Program-made: the position numbers and the translations under genes
Notes under the pieces: model-generated
The model's input: the letters and a program-made list of their open reading frames with translations, nothing else
Database searches by the model: none
Told to the model about the DNA's origin: nothing
In this document: positions 51,343 to 62,167 of the stretch, piece after piece
How positions within the stretch are numbered: position 1 is the first letter of the stretch
Layout: the number at the start of each line of letters is the position of its first letter
Assembly: GCF_041296385.1 (NCBI RefSeq)
Contig: NC_091023.1
Location: 7,068,924-7,132,923, forward strand
Origin: Aphelocoma coerulescens
Taxonomy: Eukaryota > Chordata > Aves > Passeriformes > Corvidae
Length of the DNA stretch: 64,000 nucleotides
Reading direction: 5' to 3'

Positions 51343-54300
51343 GGAAATCTTACAGCAAACTTGATATGCTTAATTTACAATATAATCACACTTCTTTTGA
51401 TTGATTTAGTAAGGTGGGAACAGCTGAGAAAAGGAAAGCTTGTTTTGAATGTTCTGAACAACCTATCAATCAATTTGCTTGGCACAGTGCGATGTGATGG
51501 CACTTAAATTAAATGATGAGCTTGTGGGGGGTGTTTTGTCTGAGATGCTGTGTCCCAGAGACTCCATGTGAAGCTGATGGATGGCCAAGATCTGTCCACA
51601 CTCAGCTTTCCCAGCTCAGAGTAGCCCTGGAGCACTGTCTCAGTTCCTGGGAGGAAGGCAGAGCCGCCTGCTCCCTCACAGCTCATTCTGTTGTGACAGA
51701 GCTTTGCTAACTGGGGTGCTTCCATTGCTCAGCTGAAGGAACTTTCCCACTCAACATTCCTAGAACTCCGTGGAGGGGGTGGTTCTGCTTAGCCATAGAG
51801 TTCCTGTCTGAAGGTGTCCTGGTGCTGGTTTGGAGGCTCCTGTGGGATGAGCCACATGGATAGGAAGGAGCTGGAGGCCCTCTTGGAACAAGGACTGGGA
51901 AGTTTGCTTTCTCTTTTACTGTGGAGTTACATTCATCTTACATTCTTACATGGCTATCAGCAACTGCATTGACATTGCAAACCTCCCATCTAAGTAGGCA
52001 AAGTCACTATGTGCTTACTAAAAAACCTTCTAGGAAAAGCAAACATTCCTCTTGATTAATGGACAATTTTAACCTGCTCAGGGTACAGGCCATTCCTTAT
52101 TGATCCATGAGCAGCTGAAACAATATCATACTGCTTGATTGGTTTTGTATTTTAATAATATTTTTGCTTTATCTATTAATTGGTACCTATCAAATTCTAG
52201 GAGATTTTAGAGGCTAATTTTTTTTTGTATTACAATAACAACTTTTCTTGTTATCACATCTAAATTGCAGCCTTTCCAAACTTAAGTTACTAAAGCACAA
52301 AAGTGACTTTGTTGTTGCCAAAGACAGATGAAATGCAAATGTCAATCACTTGTTGGGCAACTGCTAAACAATCCTTTCCTACCGAGTATTGGGGATTAGA
52401 AATTTCACTGGGAAATTTGCAGTCTCTGCAGCAAGACTCTGATGAGATAGTAAGAAAATGCAGCTCTGTGAAAAAGCTCTGCTTCTTTTCCTTTGTATTT
52501 TGTTAGTCCATTTACAGTAGAATTTGAGTCACTTAGTGGGCTAATAAGTTCATTTTAAATTCATTGCCTACCACAAGTTTTGCTGAAGTTTACAGTCCTC
52601 AAAAAAGTCAATTCTCAATTACTTGGAGGACCAGCACTGTCCTTGGAAGTATAGCAAAATTTAATTTTCCAAACCAGAGCAGTTTCACCAACGATATTCT
52701 ATACAAAAAATAAATACACTTAATCTGGAGTTCTGTGTTGCCAGAAAGTTAGTAGATGAAAAGGGCATGGTAAGTCATGTAACCTCATTCAGGCAGCAGG
52801 CCAAAATCTTTTCTGATTTTTAGAGAATGGGATAGGATGCCTTGTGTTCCAATGAGCTATTTCTGCAAGTTATGGTTGGTAATGGCCACTTAATGTGTCC
52901 CCTGGTATTGTAAACAAGGCAGGATAGTTTGGAGGAATACTTCAAATTTGGCTCACAGGATGCATTTAGGAGAATCCTTCTGGCCTCCTTTGGTATGGTT
53001 GGCTCTGAACCATTTAATGTGGAAAAAGGTTCCTTGCTTACATTTTATTTATGTACTAAAACTTATCACTTGGGGAAATTGAGAATAATTGCAACATTTA
53101 TCACCTTCACAGTTAAAGGATTACTGATTCTGGAAACTCTAAGCCTTATAGTGAGCCAGGACATCAGTAAGTGGGATATTGCAATAGCTCCTGTATCAGT
53201 TATCAAGCAGCAGTGTGGACACTGTGGATTTGGAGATTTCTTCTATGACTAAATCAGGAGCTTATTTGTCCTTGGCTGTATTAGAGTTTCCTGTAAGAAA
53301 ATTACTGTTTTGTGGAAATCTATGCTGAAGAGATAGCACTGCATTTGGAATGGTTCTAGGATGTGAACTCTGCTGGTTTTATTCCCTTTAGTTTAGAAAC
53401 CCAACAAATAAGGTTATATTTTTAGGAATTCATCTCGGCTCCCGGAATGATGAATCTGCTATCTCTGCCCTGTGTATGTAATTCCTCTCTGAAGTCACTC
53501 TGGGTTTCTCAAACTCATTTTTCAGAAGGACTTGACTGCAATTCCTTTGTTTGGTTTCAGCTGAATTTTGCTAAAATTCAGAGGTTCATGGATACCAATG
53601 TGGATGCATTTCAGCACTGAATCTCTCTGCTGTAATTTTTCCATAATTTATCATCCTTGGAAACATTGTCTTTCAGTACAGCTTTTCTGACTGCTTTCCA
53701 AACCATGTTTTCATTCATCTGGGTGTGATACAGTCACCCACAAAAGTCACAGTAGTTTCTCTTCTACAGAGAAGGGCTCAGCTGCTGCAGAGGAAATGGG
53801 CACAGTCAGAGCAGTAGAAGTTGCGTGCTAACAACAGCACAATGTGAGGTACTGCTGAGGACCCAAGAACTTTGATTCCCTGTGATACAGATACAACCTG
53901 TGCTGATCTTTAACACAAAAATGATCCACACTGCATTGTATTTCCCAGAGTGGGGCAGAAAGCCCCCAGTGCTGTGACTCAAGCACACAGGTTCTTCCCC
54001 ATTTCCCGAATGCCTGGAGCTCTGTGTGTCTCTGGATGGCACTCTTCACCTATATTCCCTCCGAAAGGATGAGCGCCTGGAAATACCAGCTCTTGCTAAG
54101 TGATCAGCCAAAACAGAGCAGCTCTTGGCAGCTCAAATCAAACAGCACTAAACCTAAAATGGTTACTATCGAGAAATATGCCTCAGAAGAAAGCAAAATA
54201 GATACGGTATAAGATTATATTATTATAATAATCAAGAGAAATCAGACATGGGGAAAAAGGTAGGAAATTATAAGGAATTATCATCAATCAAGAAAAAATG

Positions 54301-56450
54301 AAGAGCAGCAATTTAAAGTAACTGGTTCAAATTTAGCTTGAGGAGGAAATTTTACGGTGAGTGGAAAATCTTTATCTGCATCAACACTTTTTGACATTCA
54401 GCCTGATGTAATAATGGTAATTAAAATACAGGAAAGGTAGCACTACGGCAGTGGTAATAGACATGTAGAGATTCCAAGCTTTGACTACATTTTTGTATTA
54501 GAATATTCTTTTCCTGCAAAGGTGTATTTTTTCATTTTGAAGTCTATGAGTTGGTAAAGGGAAGCTGTGCTTTGCCAAATAAATAGAAGCTCTTTAAGTG
54601 TTAGTTTAGAATAACTTTTTACAAATAGAATGTGAAAACCTCATAGATTTTTGGCTCTTTTGCATTAATTTACAGTCTGACACTTTTTCTAGACCTTCAG
54701 GAAGTGTTGAGAAATACAGAAACTAGAAGAAAGTAGGCACAGCAAATAGTGATTAACTGAAAAGTCAATACATAAAATATTTAGGGTGAAGTAAACAAAA
54801 TGGTCATTTAAAAGTTCTAGAACGTGGGAAAAGTGCAAGAACTGACAAAGTTCTGAAGAAGGTATGGAGCGTGAAAAACATCCTATAGAAATTTTGTTGT
54901 GCTGTCTGATGGGAGCCATAAAGGGCACTCAGTGTGGATAGAAATGCTGTAATTTTTCTCTTCAGTATCGTTAAAATTTTGTCAAATCACATTTTTAGTT
55001 GGGCTTCAAAGGTCACCTTTGGTATTTATTGTTATTCCCCTTCCACACATTCAAATGGCCATATTCATGTCCTACATGGATTCACGTCATCCCTAAAGTC
55101 TGTAAAAAGAGAAAAGGAGAATAAAATGAATTAGCATGGGCTATAAAGCTTGCAATGGGGTTTCAATTTACATCTTCAGCTTTACTGTGCTATTTACAGA
55201 CTGTTCTGTACGCAGGAGAGGAAGGTTGGTTTGAAGGCAGGAAATACGAGGAAGGAGAAATAAATGTTTTGAAGAGTTAAAGAATTTGCTTACTGTTCCT
55301 TCAGGTGACAGCATTTCCTCCCAAGAACTAAGAGTACTGTAGTTACGTTGGTGTTCTCATTTCCTCTGGATATTTTAAGTTACCTAAAGTGCTGCCATCC
55401 AAGTTCAGCAAGCATGAAGTCCATCTCATGAAGAGCTGACTTAGTGTTCCACAAGGCCACGTTTTTGGCTCTCTGAGTGCACGAAAAATGGTCCCAAAGA
55501 AAGGCCCTAGTTCAGCAGGTTGTACAGCAGCTCCAATTTTATGATCTAATAATCTGAAAACAGCATTATACACTTGTGCCAGGCACCCTACATTCACTTT
55601 TCATTTTGTTTGGTGCAAGCCACAGCGCAGATGTTGATCTGTCACCTTTCTCACACTCTCATTTGATCATCCAGTGTCTAACCAGTAACCAAATAAAAAC
55701 TCATTTATTGCTTCTGGGGCTCAATTGCTAATGCAAAATAGGAGAGATGAGAAGGGTTGTTACTTTTTACAGCAGGAATGACATTGAGAACACTCTCACA
55801 AAAGAAATAGGGGAAAATCTGAGGTGTTTTGAAATCATGTTGTTATGATTAATTACTTTTCCATTGAAATCTTTCTCAAAAGTATAAAAATATTAATTGG
55901 GGGGGACCCCAGAAATAAAACATAGCAACTTACTTGAAATCAACAGTCACTAATTTAAATGTACATATAAGACTGCATTGCCCACACTTTCAGAAGGGGA
56001 AGTAATTTATGGTGAGTGGATGTGGGAAGCTGCAATTGTAGTTCTGCTGGAGGCATTAATCTCCCTATCTGACTAGTCAGGATCTGAGACAGTGCCCTGG
56101 TTGTGACTTACACCCAGTGGTTTTGATACCTTTGGATAGAGGCATCAAAAACTAATTCTAAGGCAGACATTACAGAATTGAAAAAAATATTTATACAGTG
56201 TGTTCCTGGCTTAATTTTCTTGAAATTACATCTTGGCTATAGGAAAAATACTTATTCACTTCCAATTTTTAATTTTAACTGTATCTTTTCCAATTTGGAT
56301 CCAATGTTAAGGTTGAAACCCTGTGTTACCTTCATTAAAATTTTTCCATAGATTTGCTAATTTTCTTGTTCTCTGCTGACAATCTCATTAATGCAATAAA
56401 AATACATATTATCTCTGCTTCCAAACTGTATTTTATTTACATAAAATGTA

Positions 56451-56480
56451 AAATGTCTTAAATGTAAATGTCTTAAATGA
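56451..56480 (+). repeat. 15-bp tandem duplication
   Basis: Two adjacent copies of AAATGTCTTAAATG(T/A) (56451-56465 and 56466-56480) differ at one base. A third partial unit (AAAATGT) lies just upstream. Confidence 0.85.
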
Positions 56481-58676
56481 AAGATCTAAACTGGATAACA
56501 CAAAACAAGGGCAATAGTACCCAGTAACTCATACTGAAAAGCCCAACACCTAGTGGGTGTTATCTCATTCATTAATGTTAAAATAGACTAAGAATCTTGT
56601 TTTTGTTAAAAGGAAAACAATTAAAAGCCTAATACAGAGTTAAGCACTCCACTGGGGATTCCATGAGCTGGTTGCCTGAATAGCGTTGCTCTCTTTGTAT
56701 TTTAGAGATTCAGCATGCTGTTGTGCATATAATCATTGTGTCTGTGAACATGGAGGGGCACAATCTCCAACTAAAGCTTTATGGGGAAGTTAGGTGGGTG
56801 GGATCGAGTCAGCCAGGAAGGAATTTGGTGGGAAGATCCCAAGCCTTGCCAAAAGTAGTGCAGGATTGTGAAAGAGAGCGTGCTGTCAGGGCTTGTTATC
56901 CGAGTCATTCCAAAGCACATCCAGGAGCGTGGTGGTGATGTTAGCTCAGATCTGAGCTGTCTCCTACCCAGTTACCAGCTTCATTTTCATCCAGACAAAA
57001 GTGTTTTACACAGGTGTCCATCAAAGGCCTGTTTGGATGTGATTAAGCAAGATTAATTTTAGCATGTAACATGATTTTATTTAGTGATGTCTCACTCTAA
57101 AAACCCAGGAAGGTTCATAATGCATTAAAAACAAAAACTGCTTTCAAAATAACAAACCCATGTGTCTCTTATGCAGCCTAAAACGGGATCTATGTCTTTG
57201 AAACTGAGGAGTATGACAGAAGCAGAGTGTGAAGGCAGCAGGGTTCCGTGTTAATGACTGAAATTCAAAAAGAGCTGAGGAACTGAGTGCACGTTTTCCA
57301 TTATACTGATTAGCCATTGTAGGGTTAAATATACTTTCAGAGCTCTCATCTGTATTCTTAAACAGGAATTACAGCATTGTACACAAAGTGTATGAGACAA
57401 TGCAATAGCCTGTCAGCAGTATTAATTTCCACCATTAGAGCTATTTGGCTTTGGTTGGGTTCTTAATGGTATTTAAACAAATACAGTTCTCTCCCCACCT
57501 TTCATGTGATTTTTCCTTCCGCAAAAGGCCCTTTTGTTTAAAAACCTTCCTGATGGTTATAGAACACATGTATTTATTATTCAGATGGTTCATTTATTAA
57601 GAATAAATAATTTAAGTACATTTTCTTCTGTTTAATTAACACATTAGCAGTTGGAGCATATATGGGAAGTAATGTTTATATTTATACTAATTTCTCAGGC
57701 TGTTTGTTTTTTTCTACTTGATGGCCACCATAATTATTTACTGAAAGTTCCTGACTTGCGTAAGTCTGCAGAAATGCTTGCAAACTTCTAGAGAGGCAAT
57801 GGCACCTGTAGTAGAAGTAGCAAAATGCTGCATCATTCTCTTCATGTCCTCTGATGTCCAAGGAAAGTTTAAACTCATGAAGCAAGAACAAATAATCACA
57901 TGGCCCCAGGCATACTTCATGCTTGTTGGGAAGAAACACAAATTACATCATTGTTATTGCTGCTGCATTTGGCACACAGGAAAATGATTACTTTATATTC
58001 ACCAGCAAACCTAAAATTTACTTCCATTCTATTGGAAACTTATTTTTCTATCCTGTGACTGCAATAGCAAACTTCTATGTATCATATGAAAATGCATGCT
58101 CTATAATCTGTATTTTAAATCCATTTTCTTCCTTAAAATGACACTTAGCTCCTTCCCCTTTTTGTTTCTCCAGCATGAAAACATAATGCTATTTTCTTTG
58201 GTAATGCTTAAACATCTTCTAAATGTGATCAAATCGAGATTTCTGTACCTTAGTTAGTTGGCTGTTTCTAACTATACCTTAACACTGTTTGAATCATGGC
58301 TGTAGGCACTCAATCAGATTACCTGCTTCCCATTTTTGGTATTACACAAACATGTCCTAAAATAAAATTATGAAGAACTTAGAACCTTAGACCCTGATCC
58401 TCCAACCAGCGCTACAATGAGGTTTGCTATAGGATCTGAATTATTTTTATTTACATACTGAATTCTTTTTTATGGATGACAAAGTGACTTTTATAATGTT
58501 AAAACAGATTCTTCTTTCATGATTTCATTTATTTTCGTTGCTTTAGTTATTTTTTAACTAATGGAGTCTAATGCACTTAACATAGAGTAATCCCACTTTA
58601 TACCTGAATATTACTGCCAAGTTCTCTCTTCTTTGTTACTTAGAAAATCTAGTATTCACCTTGATATTAAAAACTT

Positions 58677-61600
58677 TTATTGAGAAAACATGAACATCCC
58701 AATAGTTAAAGTTCCCAGCTGAATGTCCTGATATATCATGAAGTTGTATCGACCATGACCTTGGAGCAACCCAGATTTCTTCAGCAAACTCTGCCTGTCA
58801 GGGTTAAATCCTGGCCTCCAGCAGTATCTTGAATCCACACTACAGAAATTATGATAAAAATAATCTTTACATCTCCAGACTCAAATGGATCTTTCTGATA
58901 GACTGCCTCTGGTGCCAGGTCCATGTCAATAATTTGCAGTGAATACATGGCTGTGACCTTTTCCCCCTTGTTTTAGAATTTCTATTGTACAAGACCAATA
59001 AACCATGTCAGGAGAAAGTGGCGGTTCTAGACATGCGAATGGATGGATCTCAGGTCAGAAGTAATCCTTCAGCACGTTCCTGTTTGGGACTAAAGAATAC
59101 ATCTCCCTGCTGTAATGGTTCTGTCAAAAATGTATGCAAGGAAAAATGGAAGGATACACTCAGTTACACAATGATTAGGAAGAAAGAATAAAATGAGTAA
59201 AGAATTTTCTACTTGCTTTCTTAAGCCCTGATGAAGGCTGTAGGAGTTAATGGGCACACTGGGTTGTGAAGCAGTATTAAACAGAAGAGGTAATGCCAAC
59301 TATCTATTATAAATTTCTGCACAATACCATATCATCATCATTATTGTTTGTAAACCATTCTATCCATCTACATCCATCACCTGTATTAGACACCAGCAGA
59401 AGACTGTAGAACACCCAGGTTGTCATATCAATAAACAAACACAATCAGTAAAAAGGAGAAGAGTTTTTGATTAAGGTACCAGAGATGAAATTAGGTTTTA
59501 ATTCTGACACCACTGTAATGTTATCTACATTCTCATGTTATCTACAGATGAATACACTCTAATGTTATCTACAGATGAAGCCTCTTCATTGTTTGTGCTT
59601 CAGCTCCTTGCCCATGGAATGGGGCAACATTTGTCCCTTTTCTCTTCTGTTATCTGGCTTATTTATTTAGGCTATAAGTTGTCTGAGGAGATGCTTCTTC
59701 CTGTACAACGTCTGCCTTGCAAACCTGCTTTCTACATCCCACCTCCAAATCAGTTGTATTTTGGATTGTTAGTAACAGGCTCATTCTAAAAATGCGATAT
59801 TTTCCAATTTTAGCTCCCTCAAAGACTTGCTGGTTCCCATGTAGGAAAATGCCCTCCTCTGAATTATGATGCTGTGTTTATATATATATATGATTTCGGA
59901 GTGTTAGTCCACAGATCACATTTTTCACCTTTCACAAAGTTGGGTGTTGTGTTAAAAAATGCTTATGCTGCTTGCTACTATTTATTTATTTCTAAATTAA
60001 CAAACTACAATCCTATAGATTTTAAAGTTCCTTCTATGACTTTACAGTATTTGTCAGTGTGACCACTATAAATGTGGACGATTTTGGGCAGGATCACCTG
60101 GCTTTAATGTTATGGCCATTGCTGTTTATATTAAATCTGTCTGCACTATATTTAATATCTGCCTGCAGGTGCCGGATTTCGGGCACTCAGCACCGCAGTG
60201 CCCCTTTCAGCAGCTCAGCTGCTCTGTCTCACGGCTGCTTTCCCCAGCCCGGTCCCGCTGTGCCCTGTTGGGATGGGGAGGGACGGGCACGCCATGTGTC
60301 TGAGCAGGAACCCTCCCTGTGCACACAGCCAGCGCTGCTGGGCAACATTTCACACTCTGGGGCTGCAGCACTTTCCTCCTCACCAACAGAAAAAGGCTGA
60401 ATTCCTTATCGAAGAATCTTCTTTAGAAAGATGACAAAGACGTGAATGCTGGCAAAAATTTAATTTTTCTGTATTGTTTTGTGGTATTCAAAGTTACATT
60501 ACTTCTGATTTTCTCTGTTTTTTTTTTAATACATTGTTCCATTCAAGCTCACAATAGAGATTGCAGGAAAGCAGATTCCATAACTAATTAGTTGAGCAGT
60601 CAAAAAGATCTTTAGAAGTTTGTCCCAACAGTTTTAAATTTTTTTTTCTTTTTCCTGAATGAAATATAACAGTAAATATGTATTTCCACACATCTTCCTT
60701 AGCAGATGAAGCATTACATATTTGGTTCGGAAAAGGGCTTAGGTTCTTGTTTCTGTATCCCATCCCATTTTTTCTCCATGTGTGTGGACAGAAGGAGGAG
60801 GGAATCCTGCATTCCATCTATTCAAAGCAAATTGCTCAATGAATCATGCTTCTAGCACTACATACAGAGAAAAATAATGGAAAGGAATAGTGATAGAGAC
60901 CTAAACCCAAAATATTGTATTCAACACCTGTGATGTCTTTGGTGCAAAAGTTACATGGCATTCTGTGGGACGGCCCCTGGTGTTGCTCTTAGGCACGAGA
61001 TGTTCAGGTACCATTTCAGGAGAGCATCCCGAGGTTGCTCTGTCACAATGACAACACTCCCGCAGCCAAGTGATCAACGAGAATCCCTTGGAGCGGTGAT
61101 TGTTGGAAGTACTGGCTTTTCCAAAGTCAGGTGGCTTTGATGAGCAATTTTTGGGATAGAGCATAGATGAGGGACCAGTTGAAGCAGGGAAGGGACTTTG
61201 CAGGGCATAGACTACCCTGCAATAATTCCTTGTAGCTCTCAAAGCTTATAGGTAGCTAATATATTGCAGTCAGTATAATGTGTAATCTTAATGTGAGTGT
61301 CCTCGCGTTTGTTGGTGCTTTCCTTCCAGAGTATCTCAGCTGTCTGCAATCCTGGTAATGAGTTGCACCTGGGCATAATTTGTGAGGCCCCACCCCCCAG
61401 CTTTCCTTGCCTTCACAACCTGACCCCCACAGCCTTTCTGCATTGTTCCAAGCCTCAGCAGTGCAATCTCCATGTCTAAGGTTTGTCCATTTATTGTTCA
61501 TTTCTCCCCTTTACTAAAACGTTTGCAATTTGTCCTTTTCCTCCAACAAAAGCATTTTATGTTATCTTCCCACTTTGGGTTTCCAAGATCTTCTATTTAC

Positions 61601-61700
61601 CTCCAACTTTACTGAACTGTTACTTTATCTTTTCTTCTCCGTTCCTTTCTTCCAGCCACCACCTATGTGTCTTCCATTCCTGGTGCCCTTGGCGTCCTTC
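58677..61700. other. Unassigned DNA upstream of the CpG island
   Basis: No gene is confidently supported. The stretch contains opposite-strand exon-like segments around 58.7-59.05 kb, a short repeat at 59518-59580, a CpG-containing patch at about 60165-60350 and - strand open frames at 60584-60817 and 60901-61242. All are treated as uncertain. Confidence 0.5.
59518..59579 (+). repeat. Three spaced copies of ATGTTATCTACA
   Basis: Copies start at 59518, 59535 and 59562. The last two share the longer unit ATGTTATCTACAGATGAA. The 17- and 27-base spacing is irregular, as in a small degenerate minisatellite. Confidence 0.75.
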
Positions 61701-61908
61701 ACCAAAGCCTCGTTTTCTTCCTTTCCGTCCCGTCTCCCTCACTGCCCACCGTTCTGCCATGTCCTTGTTCCCGGCTCGCTGTGCCCTCCCCGTGTCCCCA
61801 GCCCGGGGCCGGCCCTGCCCCGCGCCACCGGCGGTCTCTCCCGCGGGGCCGAGGTGACACCTGCGCGGGCAGGTGCGCGGGGCCGCCCTCCCGGCGGCGC
61901 CTCGGCTC

Positions 61909-61918
61909 ATGAATATTC
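61909..61918 (+). promoter_or_regulatory. Possible POU/octamer-like site
   Basis: ATGAATATTC is an isolated AT-rich motif in otherwise GC-rich promoter sequence, 26 bases before the CRE-like site. It resembles POU-factor palindromic half sites. This is a motif match only. Confidence 0.3.
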
Positions 61919-61934
61919 GGGCCTCCCCTCGCCG

Positions 61935-61942
61935 TGACGTCG
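61935..61942 (+). promoter_or_regulatory. CRE-like site TGACGTCG
   Basis: It matches the cAMP response element TGACGTCA at seven of eight bases and contains the palindromic GACGTC core. It lies about 140 bases upstream of the start codon, inside the CpG island, a usual location for functional CREs. Confidence 0.5.
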
Positions 61943-61952
61943 CCGCGGTCCC

Positions 61953-61961
61953 GGGGCGGGG
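61953..61961 (+). promoter_or_regulatory. GC box (Sp/KLF-type)
   Basis: GGGGCGGGG lies 11 bases after the CRE-like site and 118 bases before the start codon. A second copy lies at 62208-62216 in intron 1. Confidence 0.5.
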
Positions 61962-62078
61962 GCCGGAGCCGCCCCGGTGCTGGCAGCGAGGGCGAATGAC
62001 GGCGCGGCGGCAGCAGCCTCCGCCCGCCGCCTCGCCCCGCACACAGCCGCGGCTAGCAGCAGTCGCGCAGGGCCGGGG

Positions 62079-62167
62079 ATGCGGAGGCGCCGCTGCTGCT
62101 GCTGGGGCCCGGCGGCGCTGCTGCTGCTGCCGCTGGGGCTGGGCAGCCTGCTCGCCGCCAAAGGCAG
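62079..62167 (+). CDS. First coding exon (partial) of an unidentified secreted or membrane protein gene
   Basis: The ATG at 62079 has a G at -3. The frame encodes 29 complete residues and two bases of the next codon, then stops at the splice donor CAG|GTACCG (intron begins at 62168), so the exon ends in phase 2. The peptide starts MRRRRCCCW, a basic, Cys-rich N-terminus, then a hydrophobic stretch at about residues 10-27 rich in Leu and Ala (GPAALLLLPLGLGSLLAA), then KG. That is the pattern of a cleavable signal peptide, or of a signal anchor in a type II Golgi enzyme. Codons are GC-rich with CTG repeats, as expected in a CpG island. A frame offset from it is open from 61873 to 62202 and has ATGs upstream at 61909 and 61996; it lacks any protein-like signature and is less likely. 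The remaining exons lie beyond the window. I cannot name the gene from this exon. Confidence 0.75.

Larger units (their letters stand above)
50591..58676. other. Mostly noncoding DNA with a few weak - strand coding-like segments
   Basis: A runs lie at 50813-50837 (25 A) and 51327-51342 (16 A), and a 15-bp duplication at 56451-56480. Weak - strand frames at 55343-55597 and 57738-57921 are discussed in the findings and are not called as genes. Confidence 0.5.

Noticed and set aside
58810..58840. A 31-base gap between two - strand open blocks read as an intron
   Set aside because: It is too short for a vertebrate spliceosomal intron, so the right-hand block (58950-58870) is not joined to the left-hand one.
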